In this document: positions 48,582 to 60,104 of the stretch, one piece after another
Layout: every line of letters starts with the position of its first letter
Numbering within the stretch: position 1 is the first letter of the stretch
Origin: Primula veris
Lineage: Eukaryota > Streptophyta > Magnoliopsida > Ericales > Primulaceae
Assembly: GCA_963682055.1 (NCBI GenBank)
Contig: OY821745.1
Coordinates: 27,587,342-27,651,341 of the forward strand
DNA length: 64,000 bases
Direction of reading: 5' to 3'
The notes under the pieces: model-generated
Databases searched by the model: none
The model's input: only the letters and a program-made list of their open reading frames with translations
What the model was told of the DNA's origin: nothing
Made by a program: the position numbers and the translations under genes

Positions 48582-48893
48582 GCACGGCTTTAAAAGGCCT
48601 TGTTAATAGGAAATGGATCTTTAAGCTCATATACCACACGAGTACTCTCATATCTGGGCGATGCGGGACTGACGCACAATACCGCACCACAGAATTTCCT
48701 TCCTGGAAATCTGGGTCGTCACAATCACCCTTCCTTTAGGCACGACGTCCTCGTCGGGCACGTCATCCTTCAGGGGTCCACACACACGTGCTAGTCCCCA
48801 CATTTCCGGCCAGAACCTGGCTCTGATACCATCTGTAACGACCCGGCCCCACGGACCGAACCGCCACGTCCGTATCAACAATATTGTCCGCTT

Positions 48894-48983
48894 TGGCACA
48901 ACTTCCCAGAGGGGTCACCCCATCCTGGTACTACTCCAAGTTAAGCACGCTTAACTATGGAGTTCCGTCCTCGCTGTTGTGCC
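48894..48983 (-). other. 5S rRNA-derived segment in right Cassandra LTR
   Basis: Same segment as in the left LTR, with one additional C in the GGTCACCCC run. The closing GGCACAAC/GTTGTGCC pair is retained. Confidence 0.83.
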
Positions 48984-49130
48984 GCACGGCTTTAAAAGGG
49001 CTTGTTAATAGGAAATGGATCTTTAAGCTCATATACCACACGAGTACTCTCATATCTGGGCGATGTGGGACTGACGCACAACACCGCACCACAGAATTTC
49101 CTTCCTGAAAATCTGGGTCGTCACAAATCC

Positions 49131-49523
49131 AGTTTTAATTTGTCTGTATGGATTTAGTAGGTAAATCTCACAGCCTCTAGAAGTCCTGGCCTCATATATT
49201 GGGAAGATTCTTCTTGGCCAACAATTACAAAACCGAAAACAGTTTTATACAGTCACTTTGAGACATATTTATACGAGTCTACAACTGAAACTAATGGCAA
49301 CAACCAACGGTTAGGGAAGATATCCATGGCCAACTGCAACAACACCCTGTTATCAGTAACTATTTTTCTTCCAATACTTTTTTATTTTTGATATGTTCAC
49401 GAAAATGGCACAAGGTTTATCAGGCTGCTTTTCTAGATATGCTTTAATAGATGTGGATTTTCCCAAGGTTCGTGTTTCCAAAATTGTGAATTTACAACCT
49501 GTCGCTATACATGAGTACATGAC
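49131..49523. other. Spacer between Cassandra and copia elements
   Basis: About 390 bases with no recognised feature; a short minus-strand frame at 49353-49562 crosses into the copia LTR and is not a gene. Confidence 0.5.
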
Positions 49524-49528
49524 CAACC

Positions 49529-49879
49529 TGTTGAGTTGTGGAGCCAAATGAGCTTTGGACATGTTTTCTAATTATCCCACATCGCCTGAAATTGTAATAT
49601 GACCTACTAAGAGTTCTATTTATATGTTCCAATATCTTGTATTTTAATAACACCTACACAAGTACCTTTTACATATTATAAGTGAGAGAGTTCTATTTGC
49701 AAGAGAACCATAGCTTGTGTTTGAGCTAGATTACGATTGTAATCCTTATTATAATAATATTAAGTGGCACGTGTAGCGGCCCGGAGACGTAGCCAATTTG
49801 GGTGAACTCCGTTATCAAATTGTGTGTGTGCTCGGTTTAAGTGTTCTGTCTTTCTTTTAGCTCGACTGATTTCCTAACA
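49529..49879 (+). repeat. 5' LTR of the copia element
   Basis: Starts TGTTGAGTTGTGGAG and ends TTTCCTAACA, ending two bases before the primer binding site. Confidence 0.93.
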
Positions 49880-52800
49880 AGTGGTATCAGAGCCCGAGAT
49901 TCGCAGAACTAAGGTCGAAGATCGAGAGGAAGATCAATGGCAAAAGAAGACAGAGTCGCACACGGGATCGAGAAGTTCGACGGGAAGGACTTCGCATTCT
50001 GGAGAATGCAAATAGAGGACTACCTTTACGGAAGGAAGATGCATCAGCCACTTTTCCTTGAGGAAAGGCCGACCACGACCGCCGAGGAGGCGTGGAAACT
50101 CTTAAACCGATAAGTGTTGGGAGTGATCCACCTAACACTATCTAGGAGTGTAGCACATAACGTCGCAAGAGAGACGAAGACGATGGGGATGATGAAGATC
50201 CTCACCGACATGTATGAGAAACCATCCGCGAACAACAAGGTACATCTCATGCGTAAGTTGTTCAACCTACGTATGGCTGAGGGGACACCTGTCACGAGTC
50301 ACGTGAACAAGTTCATCGACACCGTAAATCAGTTGGATGTGGTGGAGATAACTTTTGAAGACGAAGTGAGAGCCCTTATACTGTTAGCATTTTTACCGAA
50401 CAGTTGGGAATTCATGCGAGCTGCTGTTAGCAACTCAATTAGAAAGGAGAGACTGACTTACAACGGCATCCGAGATCAAATACTCGCTGAGGAACTCAGG
50501 AGATTAAATATGGGTGAATGCCCAAATGATGGAGCAGCCTTGAACGTGGGTTCAAGAGACCGGGGTAAGGCCAGGGTATGGGACGTTAGAGGACGTTCAC
50601 AATCCCGAGGTAGAAGAGGGCAAAGCCGAGGCGGGAAAGAGAGCGATCGAAGTAAGAAGAATCTTCGATGCTATAACTGCCAGGGATGGGGCACTTCAGT
50701 CATGAGTGCAAGCAGCCGAAAAAGGATACCGGCCGTGAGTGCAAGCATTCCAAACCGGTCGGTATGGAAGCTAACAAAAGTGAGGCATGTTCCGAGGTTG
50801 ACCAAGAATCTGATCTCAGTAGGTCAACTTGATGCCGAAAGACACTCCATTTTGTTTAGCTGTGGAGCTTGGAAAGTTTCACGAGGAGCTATGGTGATAG
50901 CCCGAGGGAGTAAGGTCGGTACGCTGTACATGACCGATGAGGAGCGCACAATTGTGACAGCTGTGTTGCAGAACTGCTCAGAACTATGGCATCGACGGTT
51001 GGGTCACATGAGTGAGAAGGGGATGAAGGTGTTAGCGAAGGACAGCAAACTTCCAGGCTTGAAGTCTGTAAACCTCGACATGTGCGAATGTTGCATCTTC
51101 GGGATCAGAAGAAAGTAAGCTTCCGGAAAGGTGGAAAAGCTCCCAAGGAGGAGAAGCTAGCACTGGTCCACTCAGACGTATAAGGACCATCTCCAGTAAC
51201 CTCACTGGGAGGATCTCAGTACTATGTGACCTTCATCGATGATTCGATGAGGAAAACATGGGTCTATTTCTTGAAACACAAGTCTGAGGTGTTTAAGAAA
51301 TTTCAAGAATGGAAGGCCATGGTCGAACTAGAGACCGGGAATAAACTCAAGTGTTTGAGGTCCGATAACGATGGAGAGTTCATTGATGTGAAGTTCGTAG
51401 AGTTCTGTGCTCAGAGAGGCATTCAAATGGAGAAGACCATCCGAAGAACGCCATAGCAGAATGGCGTGGCCTAGCGTATGAACCGAACAATCAATGAGCG
51501 TGCTAGGAGTATGAGACTGCAAAGTGGGTTGCCCAAAGCCTTGTGGGCACATGCAGTAAGCACGGCGGTTTACCTCATTAGCCGCGGACCCTCAATGCCA
51601 ATAGAGAGGAGAATTCCCGAAGAAGAGTGGATAGGAAAGCCTATCTCTTATGAACACTTGCGAGTGTTCGGTTGTCTGTCATATATTCATGTCGACATAA
51701 ATAAACGTACCAAGCTTGACTCGAAATCCAAAGTGTGTTACTTTGTGGGGTACGATGGAGCTGAGTTTGGATATCGCTTTTGGGATGGTCAAATGAAGAG
51801 GATCATTCTCAGTAAGGATGTCATCTTTAACGAAAGCATTTTGTACAAAGATCGACAAAATGTGGCGGTGGAAGAAGATGCGCTCCCGTCCGAGGAAAGT
51901 GGTATGGTCGACATGAATGCGTTTTCAAGAATGGAGTTGGAAAATGACACTGAAGATGAACCAGTGGTGCTTGACAACCCTCCAGCAAGTGTTGAATAGG
52001 CCGATGAGCTGCCCCAAACTCCCCGACCTGAATTGGGCCGAGGTCATCACGAGAAGAGACCTCCTGCCCGATACTCTCCTTCCCTGCATTACATATTGCT
52101 CAGTGATGCAGGAGAGCCCGAAAGTAGAGAAGAAGCTCTGGAGCTAAAAGACTCGAGCAAGTGGGAGCTCGCGATGAAGGATGAGATGAAGTCACTTGAG
52201 AAGAATGTGACTTGGAACTTAGCCGAACTACCCAAAGGGAAAAGGGCACTGAACAACAAATGGGTGTTCCGACTGAAGGAGGAACAAGATGGCTCGAAAC
52301 GGTATAAGGCATGATTAGTAGTCAAAGGGTTTCAGCAAAAGGCAGGAATTGACTACACCAAGATCTTTTCACCAGTCGTAAAGTTGACGACTATTCGGCT
52401 ATTGTTGAGCATTGTTCTAAATGCGAATATTTATCTTGAGCAGTTAGATATGAAAACTGCCTTTCTCCATTGAGATCTTGATGAAGAAATTTACATGTTC
52501 CAACCTGAAGGGTTTGCCGAAAAGGGAAAAGAGAAACTGGTCTGCAAACTGAGGAGGAGCTTGTACGGGCTAAAACAAGCACCACGACAGTGGTATAAGA
52601 AGTTTGACAGTTTCATGGTAGATACCGGGTTCGAAAGAGGTGATAGTGATCACTTCTGTTTCATGAAGAGATTTGAGAACTCTTCGTACGTCATACTACT
52701 GTTGTATGTAGATGACATGTTGCTCACCAGGTCGAGCCTTGTTGAGATTAACAAGGTGAAGCAACAGTTGACAAAACAGTTTGAAATGAAAGATTTGGGT

Positions 52801-53119
52801 GCCGCAAATCAGATCCTCGGTATGAGGATTTCCCGAGGAAGGGATGGGTCCCTGTTTCTGTCGCAAGCCGAGTATGTGAAGAAAGTGTTGGCACGGTTTA
52901 GCATGAGTGATGCCAAGGCTGTAGGCTCACCGCTAGCCGCACACTTTAGCTTGTCGAAGAAACAATCACCCTCGGACGAGGAAGGAAAGGATCGTATGTC
53001 GAACATACCCTACGCTTCAGCAATTGGTAGATTGATGTACGCTATGGTGTGTACAAGACCGGACATTGCCCATGCAGTGGGAGTTGTCAGTCGTTACATG
53101 AGTAACCCAGTAAAGCACC

Positions 53120-54343
53120 TATTGGCCCGTGTGCTAACCTTAGAGGGGGGGGGGGTGAATAAGGTTTATGGCGATTTTCGCCTAATTAAAATTCTAAGCA
53201 ACTAACACCCAACTAATGCAATTCTAAGCTTAAGCGTTATAACAAGAGTTAAAGAATTGCTAGAATTACTTAACGCAAACAAGAAAATAAGCAATAAAAT
53301 AAGTTGCGTAAAGTAAAAGTAAGGGAAAGGAATTGACACCGCGATTTATAGAGGTTCGGCAAATGCGCCTACGTCCTCTCCTCGGTACTACCGAGTATTT
53401 CACTAAAAATGTTCTTGCGGATATTACAAATCCTATTGAGCTCAATCGACCGATTGGCTCACCCTCTACCCGGGGTTCCTACTCTTGATACAAGTGCAAG
53501 AGAACACGTCTACGAGTCTATGACTCCCCCTCAATTTATGAGTACCCGAATGAAAAACCTAGAGCTTTTAAGCTTCACTTGCTTACAAAGCCTCTACCCG
53601 TTCACTCGCTCACAATTGAGTTTATAAAACACTCGATACAAATTTAGTTACAAAAATGTAACTTCGCTCACGATTCTAATTGCTTCTTAAAAAGCTAATT
53701 GGTGAGTTGTTGATGATGATCGAGCTTGAATCTCCTTTTCTTTGATTTCCCTCTTTCTCGAATATATTCACCAAAATGGTGATTTTAGGGTTTTTATGAG
53801 AGAGGTTGAAGGATGTTAATAGATATTGTAATTGGTAATTTAGGAGAGATATTGGGGTGGTTTTTATAACAGCAAAGTCTGTTTTTCTGGGTTATGACCG
53901 TTGAAAGGTTATAACAGCTCTTTTCCAGAATAAGCTGAAAAGCTGTTTTCGAAAACTGCAGAAAACGATCGGTCGTTTTCTACAGTCGATCGGTCGTTTT
54001 ACAGAAAACGATCGGTCGTTTTCTGAAAACGATCGGTCGTTTTTATACTGGACTCACTGGAAGAAATTGGACCAAAAACGATCGGTCGTTTTTGTCCAGT
54101 CGATCGGTCGACTGTAATCCTGGTCCCGTAAATCTTCGAATGCTCATAACTCCTTCGTTTTAGCTCCGATTTTGGTTCCGCTTGAACCTATGGCTTCATT
54201 ATCGAATGCTCTATCATTTAAAGACCTGAAATATACGTTTTCTATTTTTGGACAAGACAAGAGTTATATTATCGAAGTCGTAAAATCATTAAACGCATAA
54301 TCAAAGTAATAATCAAAATCATTATTGAACTCTATGTTCAACA
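53120..54343. mobile_element. Solo LTR (1.22 kb) inserted in copia pol
   Basis: It sits exactly between the codons of NPVKH and HWEAVKW of the copia polyprotein and is flanked by a 5-bp target duplication GCACC (53115-53119, 54344-54348). The ends are TATTGG and TTCAACA, consistent with TGTTG...CAACA with one mutated base at the left. It has an 11-G run near 53144, a PBS-less interior and no coding frame, so it is read as a solo LTR. The GGGGGTGAAT and GATTTATAGAGGTTCGGC blocks are typical of a dispersed plant repeat. Confidence 0.78.
53966..54110. repeat. Six CGATCGGTCG palindrome-like motifs in the solo LTR
   Basis: CGATCGGTCG occurs at 53966, 53987, 54009, 54030, 54079 and 54101, mostly framed as AAAACGATCGGTCGTTTT, so each unit can fold on itself. 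Spacing is 21-22 bases except one 49-base gap. Confidence 0.9.
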
Positions 54344-55070
54344 GCACCATTGGGAAGCTGTGAAGTGGATATTGAGATATCTCTCGGGTACAGTGAATTT
54401 GGCATTATGTTTCCGAAAGACCTCGGAAGGCCTGCACGGCTATGTGGATGCTGACATGGCCGGTGATCTGGACAGCCGAAAGAGCACAACGAGATATGTT
54501 TGTACCTACGGTGGTACTGCTATGAGTTGGACATCTAAATTGCAAAAGATTGTTGCATTGTCGACCACAGAGGCTGAGTACGTCGCGGTGACGGAAGCAA
54601 GCAAAGAGATGATTTGGTTGCAAGGTTTCTTAAAAGAGCTCGGTCAGAAAACCGACAAGGGAGTTCTGCACTGTGATAGTCAAAGTGCAGTTCAGCTAGC
54701 TAAGAATCCTGTATTCCATTCACGCACAAAGCACATACAGATTCGTTAGCATTTTATTCGGGCTATTCTAGAAGATGGAATCTTCGCGCTAGAAAAGATT
54801 GAGGGCGCTAAGAACCCCGCCGATATGCTAACGAAGACTGTTACAATCGACAAACTGAGGCTGTGTGCAACCTCAGTAGGGCTCTGAGTATGAGGCTCAG
54901 GGTCGCCGCTACACTAGAAGAATGAGTAACTTGTCGATGACGGCAGAGTATCAATTACTATACAAGGATACCGATCGGAGCATTCTGCTCGGTGGAGCAC
55001 AGTGAGTTCGGTGGTCGGGGATAATTGGATTTCTTTTAAAGCACTCGACATTTGACTCAAAGTGGGAGAT

Positions 55071-55422
55071 TGTTGAGTTGTGGAGCCAAATGAGATTTGG
55101 CCATATTTTCTAATTATCCCATATCACATGGAATTGTAATATGACCCATTAAGTGTTCTATTTATATGCCTAAATATCTTGTATTTTAATAACACCTACA
55201 CAAGTACCTTTTACATATTATAAGTGAGAGAGTTCTATTTGCGAGATAATCATAGCTTGTGTTTGAGCTAGATTACTATTGTAATCCTCATTATGATAAT
55301 ATTAAGTGCCACGTGTAGCGGTCCGGAGACATAGCCAATTTGGATGAACTCCGTTATTAAATTGTGTGTGTGCTCGACTTTAAGTGTTCTGTCTTTTTTT
55401 TAGCTCGACTGATTTCCTAACA
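55071..55422 (+). repeat. 3' LTR of the copia element
   Basis: Starts TGTTGAGTTGTGGAG right after the purine tract ending at 55070 and ends TTTCCTAACA. Confidence 0.93.
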
Positions 55423-55427
55423 CAACT

Positions 55428-55814
55428 TACACTTCTGGTAAAACTTCAATTTCCAAGTATTAATTTGATCATATTAATTATTAGTCTGCCATCTTTCAGA
55501 TTTTGTATCCCAAGATAAGGCACGCTAAACTCTAAGTTCACACTTGTATACATTATGTACTATATATGTACGTAGTAACTATCTTAATAAGTGATCTTGA
55601 AATACATTATGAAATTTGATGAGTCAGTAATGAATTCCACCTATTGGTATTCATGATTTCAGTGTCCAATATTAAGTAAAGGAAAAATGCACCATCGTGG
55701 CTGAAGTTTTTGTTAAACAACTTGTCCAGATCAAGGAAGGCAATCATCACATAATACAACAATCTTTAGATGGTTTTGAGCCGGAATATAAACCATAGAA
55801 ACTAATAATATTGA
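55428..55814. other. Spacer after copia element
   Basis: About 390 bases with no recognisable feature. Confidence 0.45.
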
Positions 55815-56456
55815 CTTGGACAATGTGTCGGATATTCTAAACTAGTTAGTTTAAATTCTCGGTCTAAACTTCACAAGAGTTGTAAGGACCAAGGGCGGCC
55901 TAAGTCTTCGACTACAAAGCTATCAATTGATGTGAGACTGGGAAAAGAAAAGGTTAAAGGAAAAGAGAGAGCAATATCTAGTGTTTGGGTGGCCAAGAAA
56001 AAATATCCTATTGACTCAAACAAGAGCAAAGAAGCGCATCACTCTCCGATTATCCCTAGCATGACCGGAGCACGAGTTCAAGTGAAAGGTGGTACTCCTA
56101 CCTCTTCAACGAATTGCAACAAAAGAAAATCAGCCAGGAAACTTAAGGGATTCAAAGAGGCACGGTCGAAGAGCAGGACTATAACGGAGAACATATTTGA
56201 TTACTTGCCATGTAATGATGAAGAAAATGATGACGATGGGGGGCCTTCTTTAGAGACCGCTTTTAGGCCATCTTGATAGTATTTGTTTCAACCTTGTGCA
56301 CAAAAGATGCAATTGATATATAGTGGTTAAGCTAGAATGGGTTATGCTCCCTACGGATCGTGTCGTGTTTTGGGCTCAATTGTATCCCGGAGAATGCCTA
56401 GTGAAATTTGTAATTTTTTGACATTAATCTAATGCTTAATTTCCAAAAAAAAATCA
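55815..56456 (+). other. Unrecognised open frame ending in a poly(A)-like tract
   Basis: A frame without stop runs from about 55815 to 56276 (about 150 codons). It is rich in Lys/Ser, with basic clusters (GKEKVKGKER, NKRKSARKLKGF) and an acidic tail (DEENDDDGG). It lacks an early ATG in frame. After the stop come about 170 bases and an A9 tract near 56445-56453. The basic-then-acidic layout plus 3' A tract suggests a truncated non-LTR retroelement or retrocopy, but I recognise no domain and found no target duplication. Confidence 0.4.
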
Positions 56457-58218
56457 CTTGCAGTAATTTGATTCCAGAACTTGGGAAGATTGGCAGATTT
56501 TTGTATTTCACACTGCAGTTGGAACTTAAGACGCCAACGTTTCAACCCCCGGCGAGTTTTAGAATTTAACATTCACAAGCAAGGACCCTATAGCAATGTA
56601 ACATGAATTCTATGGCACAAATGTGGCAGTGGTTGATTGTTTAGAATTCGAAGCAGGTGGTTTTTTAGGATTAATTCATGATTATGCATATTGGGACCAT
56701 AGTAGTATGGATCTGTTATAAATTTTATTTTTGGTATTTACTATTCTCTGTTTTATTGTAATCTGGGTTAGTTCTCATATATTATTAATAGAAAGCTTTT
56801 GTTTGGTTTTTACTGGTAGATTATACAACTAATGAAGAGTTCTGGTTGAATGTAAATTTGAACATAAGGTAAATAGTATGGAATAAGAAAAAGAATTTTA
56901 AGCATGAGGTAAAGAATACCTCTATATGACTATATATTGGATGTGTTCATGAGTTCATCATTGATAAATTATTAAATCTTAATAAGGCGTGTTTACATGT
57001 GCAACGTGTGTGTATAATGATGAAATTTTTGATTAGTTGATCCACTAAAACACAGCAACCATTATTTTAGTGGATTGACCACGACATTTAAGTATTAATC
57101 GTATATATATATAATGTATTATAATATGTTTGCTTGGAGCAAGAATGGAGAGAAAGTGGATGTATACGCGTATTTCAGTTAGAAAAATAGTTAATATTTT
57201 ATTTCGTTATAGTTGCAAAAGTGGTCCTCCATAGTTTGAGTTCAAACAGTAATGACCCTTTAAGGTTTGGAAAGATAAGAGGGTTTTTTTTGTTAAGAAC
57301 GTAAAATCAATATGAAATGATAATGATCATATGTTCATAGGGGTGATAATGAAACGAGCTGTTTGTGAAAAATTCTGTGTTCAACCGGCTCGCATAGTGC
57401 TTCTTTTCGTTTCAGTTAATTCATATCGCCCTTATCATATCACGAGACCACGATTCTAAAGTTGGAAAAAGAAAAAGAAAAAACGTACTGCAAAATCCAC
57501 ATACATAATTATTGTTTGGTAAAGTAAAATTGGGGAAAAAATATAGCATAGATAAGAAAAATATAATTGTATAATTTATTAAGTCCTGGTTGAGTCGTGT
57601 CCTATTATTTTAAATTTTATCTTTTTGATATGTTAGTGCATTTGTCATGTCAGGTGGCCATACCAATATTTTTGCATCATAGGTTGCAGTCAATTACATG
57701 GAATATATTATTCTTCAACTATTTGTGTTTCTAATATATAGATAGAAAATTCAAAGAAAATGAGAATATACATGTCCGAACCTTTAGTCAATCACAATTT
57801 TGTTGCTTAGTAATTCAGACCAATTTACACTTAAACATACTTTCAATTGGTTGACTTAGGGAATTACACCATATTTATACATTGTTGGCCACCAAAGATT
57901 AGCTAATATTGTTTGATTAAAAAATTGTTTTAATCAGTAAAAATTACACTATTTTCGTAAATAATTTTTGGTAATTAAAAAAAAGGGTACGGATTCATAT
58001 TAAAAATTGTCTGGTAAATTACATAAAATTATTAAAGAAAATTACACGGAGTTATCGCACATAAAATTTTATGTTTCCATGACTTCAACATGCAATTATA
58101 TTGTTTTTTTCCATAACAAAAAGGTTTACAAAAAGACAAATTGGCATTTTTACCGGACTATCAAATAATCAAGATACGCGTAGTGTAATTTTCATTAATA
58201 TTAATTAGTAAAATTTTA
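56457..58218. other. Intergenic, no gene seen
   Basis: AT-rich. A block at 57925-57996 (ATCAGTAAAAATTACACTA...TAATTTTTGGTAATT) is the inverted counterpart of 58219-58272, making a foldback structure with the arms described next. Confidence 0.45.
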
Positions 58219-58556
58219 TTTAATTATCAAAAATTATTTACTGATGTAGTGTAATTTTTACTAATTAATTTTTTTTTTACATATTAAAACCTTTCTGAAA
58301 AGAACAAAAATTATGTCTAAAATTGTATATATTATAAAGAAAAGTTTGCTTATTGGAAAACGTGTGTTTTACAAAAATTGTAAAATTAAAGAGTTAATTT
58401 TATCATTTTCAACAAATCGGTGTCTATTTTATTAATTTTTAAACTAAGTGGGCTGTATTGCAATTGTTTAAAACTTGTGAAGTTAAGAAGGTCACTAAAT
58501 CAAAGTATATGTGAAACTTGTATCAGCAATTCAATATTTTTGAAAGTCAGGTCAAC
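58219..58556 (+). repeat. Left arm of inverted repeat around the intact C2 gene
   Basis: Its reverse complement is found at 60105-60450, imperfect but continuous, including AAACTAAGTGGG.TGTATTGCAA, GTTTAAAACTTGTGAAGTTAAG and AACAAATCGGTGTCTATTTT. Confidence 0.82.
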
Positions 58557-59183
58557 TTTTGTTATGAAGCTTTTGTATAATATGTAGACTTTTCATGCCT
58601 AATTCAAGTATATGTATTTTGTAATTTGATTAGTTTTCTCAGTTTGATCTTTGTTTTGCAAAAAACGCAGCAGTTGGTATCTGGCAGTCCTTTGCCTTAC
58701 ACATGACTGTCGTAGCTTATTGTTGTAAGGCCTCGAGAGAGGGATTTTTGTTACTAATCAATAGAATTAATAGGTATCACCCCTATTCGGCGTCAAAGCA
58801 GTAGTTTTATAAATTATAACGATGTCACAGCAGTTTAGAGTTTGATTGACGGATTTACACATATTACCAGGATATACTTTCGGAATATCACATATACACT
58901 TCTATAGAATTGAAAAAAACTGATACAAAATTCTTACATCTAAAAGAATTGCGACAACTTGTAAACATATATAAATAACAATGAAGAAAGTAAACTTTAA
59001 TGAATTGCAATGCACAATGTATTCTAACATAAATTATCAATTGTATATACGTTCAAATATGGATAACGAATAATTAGAACTTAGGTAATCTGAATAAATT
59101 ATAAGTTCAAACGGCGATGAAACAGGCCGTGGAAGGTGTTACACAATTGCTTAATTAAAGCATAGAATGTATCAATATACTCC

Positions 59184-59636
59184 TCAATATGCCGATGAGA
59201 TGGCGATTCCATTGGATGTTCCCATCCACGGCCTCGAGTAATTGGTAGCACCACCACCAGGGGGCACCACCGCTCTTACAGAAATATTTATAATCCCGTT
59301 AGCCTCTCCCCTAGAATCCCTTAGACGATAACTCAAGAAGTGAAGATAATCTTCCGGAAGATACCCTCCAACAAAGTCACTCTTCGGAATAGTCGCCGTT
59401 CCAATAACTTTGTCATTACAACAACGAACCTCTACTATCAACGACCTTACAGGCTTGTCCACCGAAAGCCTCTGGTTCCATTCTGGGTAAGAACCACCTA
59501 ATGGGTCAGGTTTTGTAGCGACACAAGTGCGAGTTGAATCAGTACGCACTGTGACGAAAGGGGTCTTCTTGGTTGGGACATGGCGACGGTTAATGGTTAG
59601 GGATTCGGCCGAGATTATGGTAACTTCTAAAGCCAT
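59184..59636 (-). CDS. BAP2: C2-domain protein, BON1-associated protein-like
   Basis: A single exon of 150 residues. A longer upstream frame stays open to 59837, but the start is set at 59636 because MALEV begins the C2 fold, the upstream part is not conserved in character, and a TATATATA motif at 59796-59803 fits a start site downstream of it. The C2 domain covers about residues 1-125: LEVTIISAESL, TPFVTVRTD, GGSYPEWNQRL, VGGYLPEDYLHFLSYRLRD and GIINISVRAV. The YLPE..LHFLSYRLRD block and the small size match Arabidopsis BAP1/BAP2, membrane-associated inhibitors of cell death that partner the copine BON1. A short Gly/Ser/Trp tail follows. Role in defence is inferred from the family. It has a tandem, frameshifted copy 3.3 kb away. 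Confidence 0.83.
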   Translation of the reverse strand: MALEVTIISAESLTINRRHVPTKKTPFVTVRTDSTRTCVATKPDPLGGSYPEWNQRLSVDKPVRSLIVEVRCCNDKVIGTATIPKSDFVGGYLPEDYLHFLSYRLRDSRGEANGIINISVRAVVPPGGGATNYSRPWMGTSNGIAISSAY

Positions 59637-59795
59637 TATAATTGGTATATACGTTGTGTTTAGAAAAAAATAGAAAAAAATGGTATGTGCTGTGTTTAGG
59701 GTTTTGAATTTAGAGAATAACAGTTTTAGGGTTGATACAAGGAAGGAATTATGAATAGATAGGATTATGGGAACAATATAGGGTTTGTATGTATG

Positions 59796-59803
59796 TATAT
59801 ATA
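59796..59803 (-). promoter_or_regulatory. Probable TATA box of the intact C2 gene
   Basis: TATATATA 160 bases upstream of the start codon on the minus strand. The duplicated gene keeps an equivalent (TA)5 tract at 63090-63099 at a similar distance. Confidence 0.45.
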
Positions 59804-60104
59804 GGCTATAAAGGTTTGGTTGGAAGGAAAGAGACAAGAAAGAAAAGAGAAGGTAGTTTATAGGTTTCTAGTCACCGAGTTTTATGTATTACTACGCGTA
59901 TTTCAGATGGTATGAGATTTTAATTACAAAATGACCTTCATAGTTTCTGCTGTTTTTCAGTATTCTTGGAATAATTTCCTAGTCAGTAAACAAGTCCATG
60001 GTTTCAACTTCCCACGAATAAAACCTTGGAAATAGATAGGGAAGCCCAAGGTTTTACGGCTTAATATCATTTTATTGTCATGAGTTTTGGGTCATATTTA
60101 TTTC

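Larger units (their letters stand above)
48433..49125 (-). mobile_element. Intact Cassandra-type TRIM retrotransposon
   Basis: Two near-identical LTRs (48433-48723 and 48834-49125) flank a 110-base interior, and a perfect 5-bp target duplication AATCC borders the whole (48428-48432, 49126-49130). On the minus strand the right LTR is followed after two bases by the initiator-tRNA-Met primer site TGGTATCAGAGCC (48819-48831), and a purine tract AAAGGAAGGG precedes the left LTR (near 48726-48737). There are no coding sequences, so movement would need proteins supplied in trans. Each LTR contains a 5S rRNA-like segment, the defining trait of Cassandra elements. The few LTR differences imply a recent insertion. 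Confidence 0.92.
49937..54887 (+). pseudogene. Broken copia gag-pol
   Basis: The frame opens at ATG 49937 with a gag start (GIEKFDGKDFAFWRMQIEDYL) and meets a TAA at 50111. Gag continues in another frame (LTLSRSVAHNVA...), reaching a zinc knuckle CYNCQGWG that is then frameshifted. The protease region with its catalytic D-S/T-G is missing, and the text jumps to RHVP.LTKNLISVGQLD. Integrase (GHMSEKGM, YYVTFIDDSMRKTWVYFLK), reverse transcriptase (KWVFRLK, YGLKQAPRQWYKKFD, YVDDMLLT) and RNase H (GYVDADMAGDLDSRKSTT, STTEAEYVA) are recognisable with stops near 51182, 51454, 51472, 52312, 52472 and 54748. The nested LTR interrupts it at 53120-54343. No functional product is expected. Confidence 0.93.
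49529..55422 (+). mobile_element. Degenerate Ty1/copia LTR retrotransposon with nested solo LTR
   Basis: Full structure is present: 5' LTR, primer site TGGTATCAGAGCC (49882-49894), gag-pol remains, purine tract AGTGGGAG, 3' LTR. A near-perfect 5-bp target duplication CAACC/CAACT flanks it (49524-49528, 55423-55427). Domain order gag, integrase, reverse transcriptase, RNase H identifies Ty1/copia. I count about 28 differences between the two ~351-base LTRs (roughly 8 percent), so the insertion is fairly old. A 1.2-kb solo LTR interrupts the RT/RNase H region. Many stops and frameshifts make it non-functional. Confidence 0.95.
58885..59970 (-). repeat. Direct duplication unit 1 (carries intact C2 gene)
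   Basis: About 1.1 kb, from the 3' flank (TGATACAAAATTCTTACA, AATGAATTGCAATGCACAATGTA) through the C2 gene to the promoter side (GGAAGGAAAGAGACAAGAAAG, ATTACTACGCGTATTTCA), is repeated in the same orientation at about 62182-63275. Confidence 0.88.

Noticed and set aside
48600..49108. Frames of 64-83 codons on both strands
   Set aside because: They lie in the LTRs and interior of the Cassandra-type TRIM, which is non-coding.
59637..59837. N-terminal extension of the C2 protein to an upstream ATG
   Set aside because: The extra 67 residues cover the TATA motif and leader, and the duplicated copy does not keep the same frame there, so the start at 59636 is preferred.
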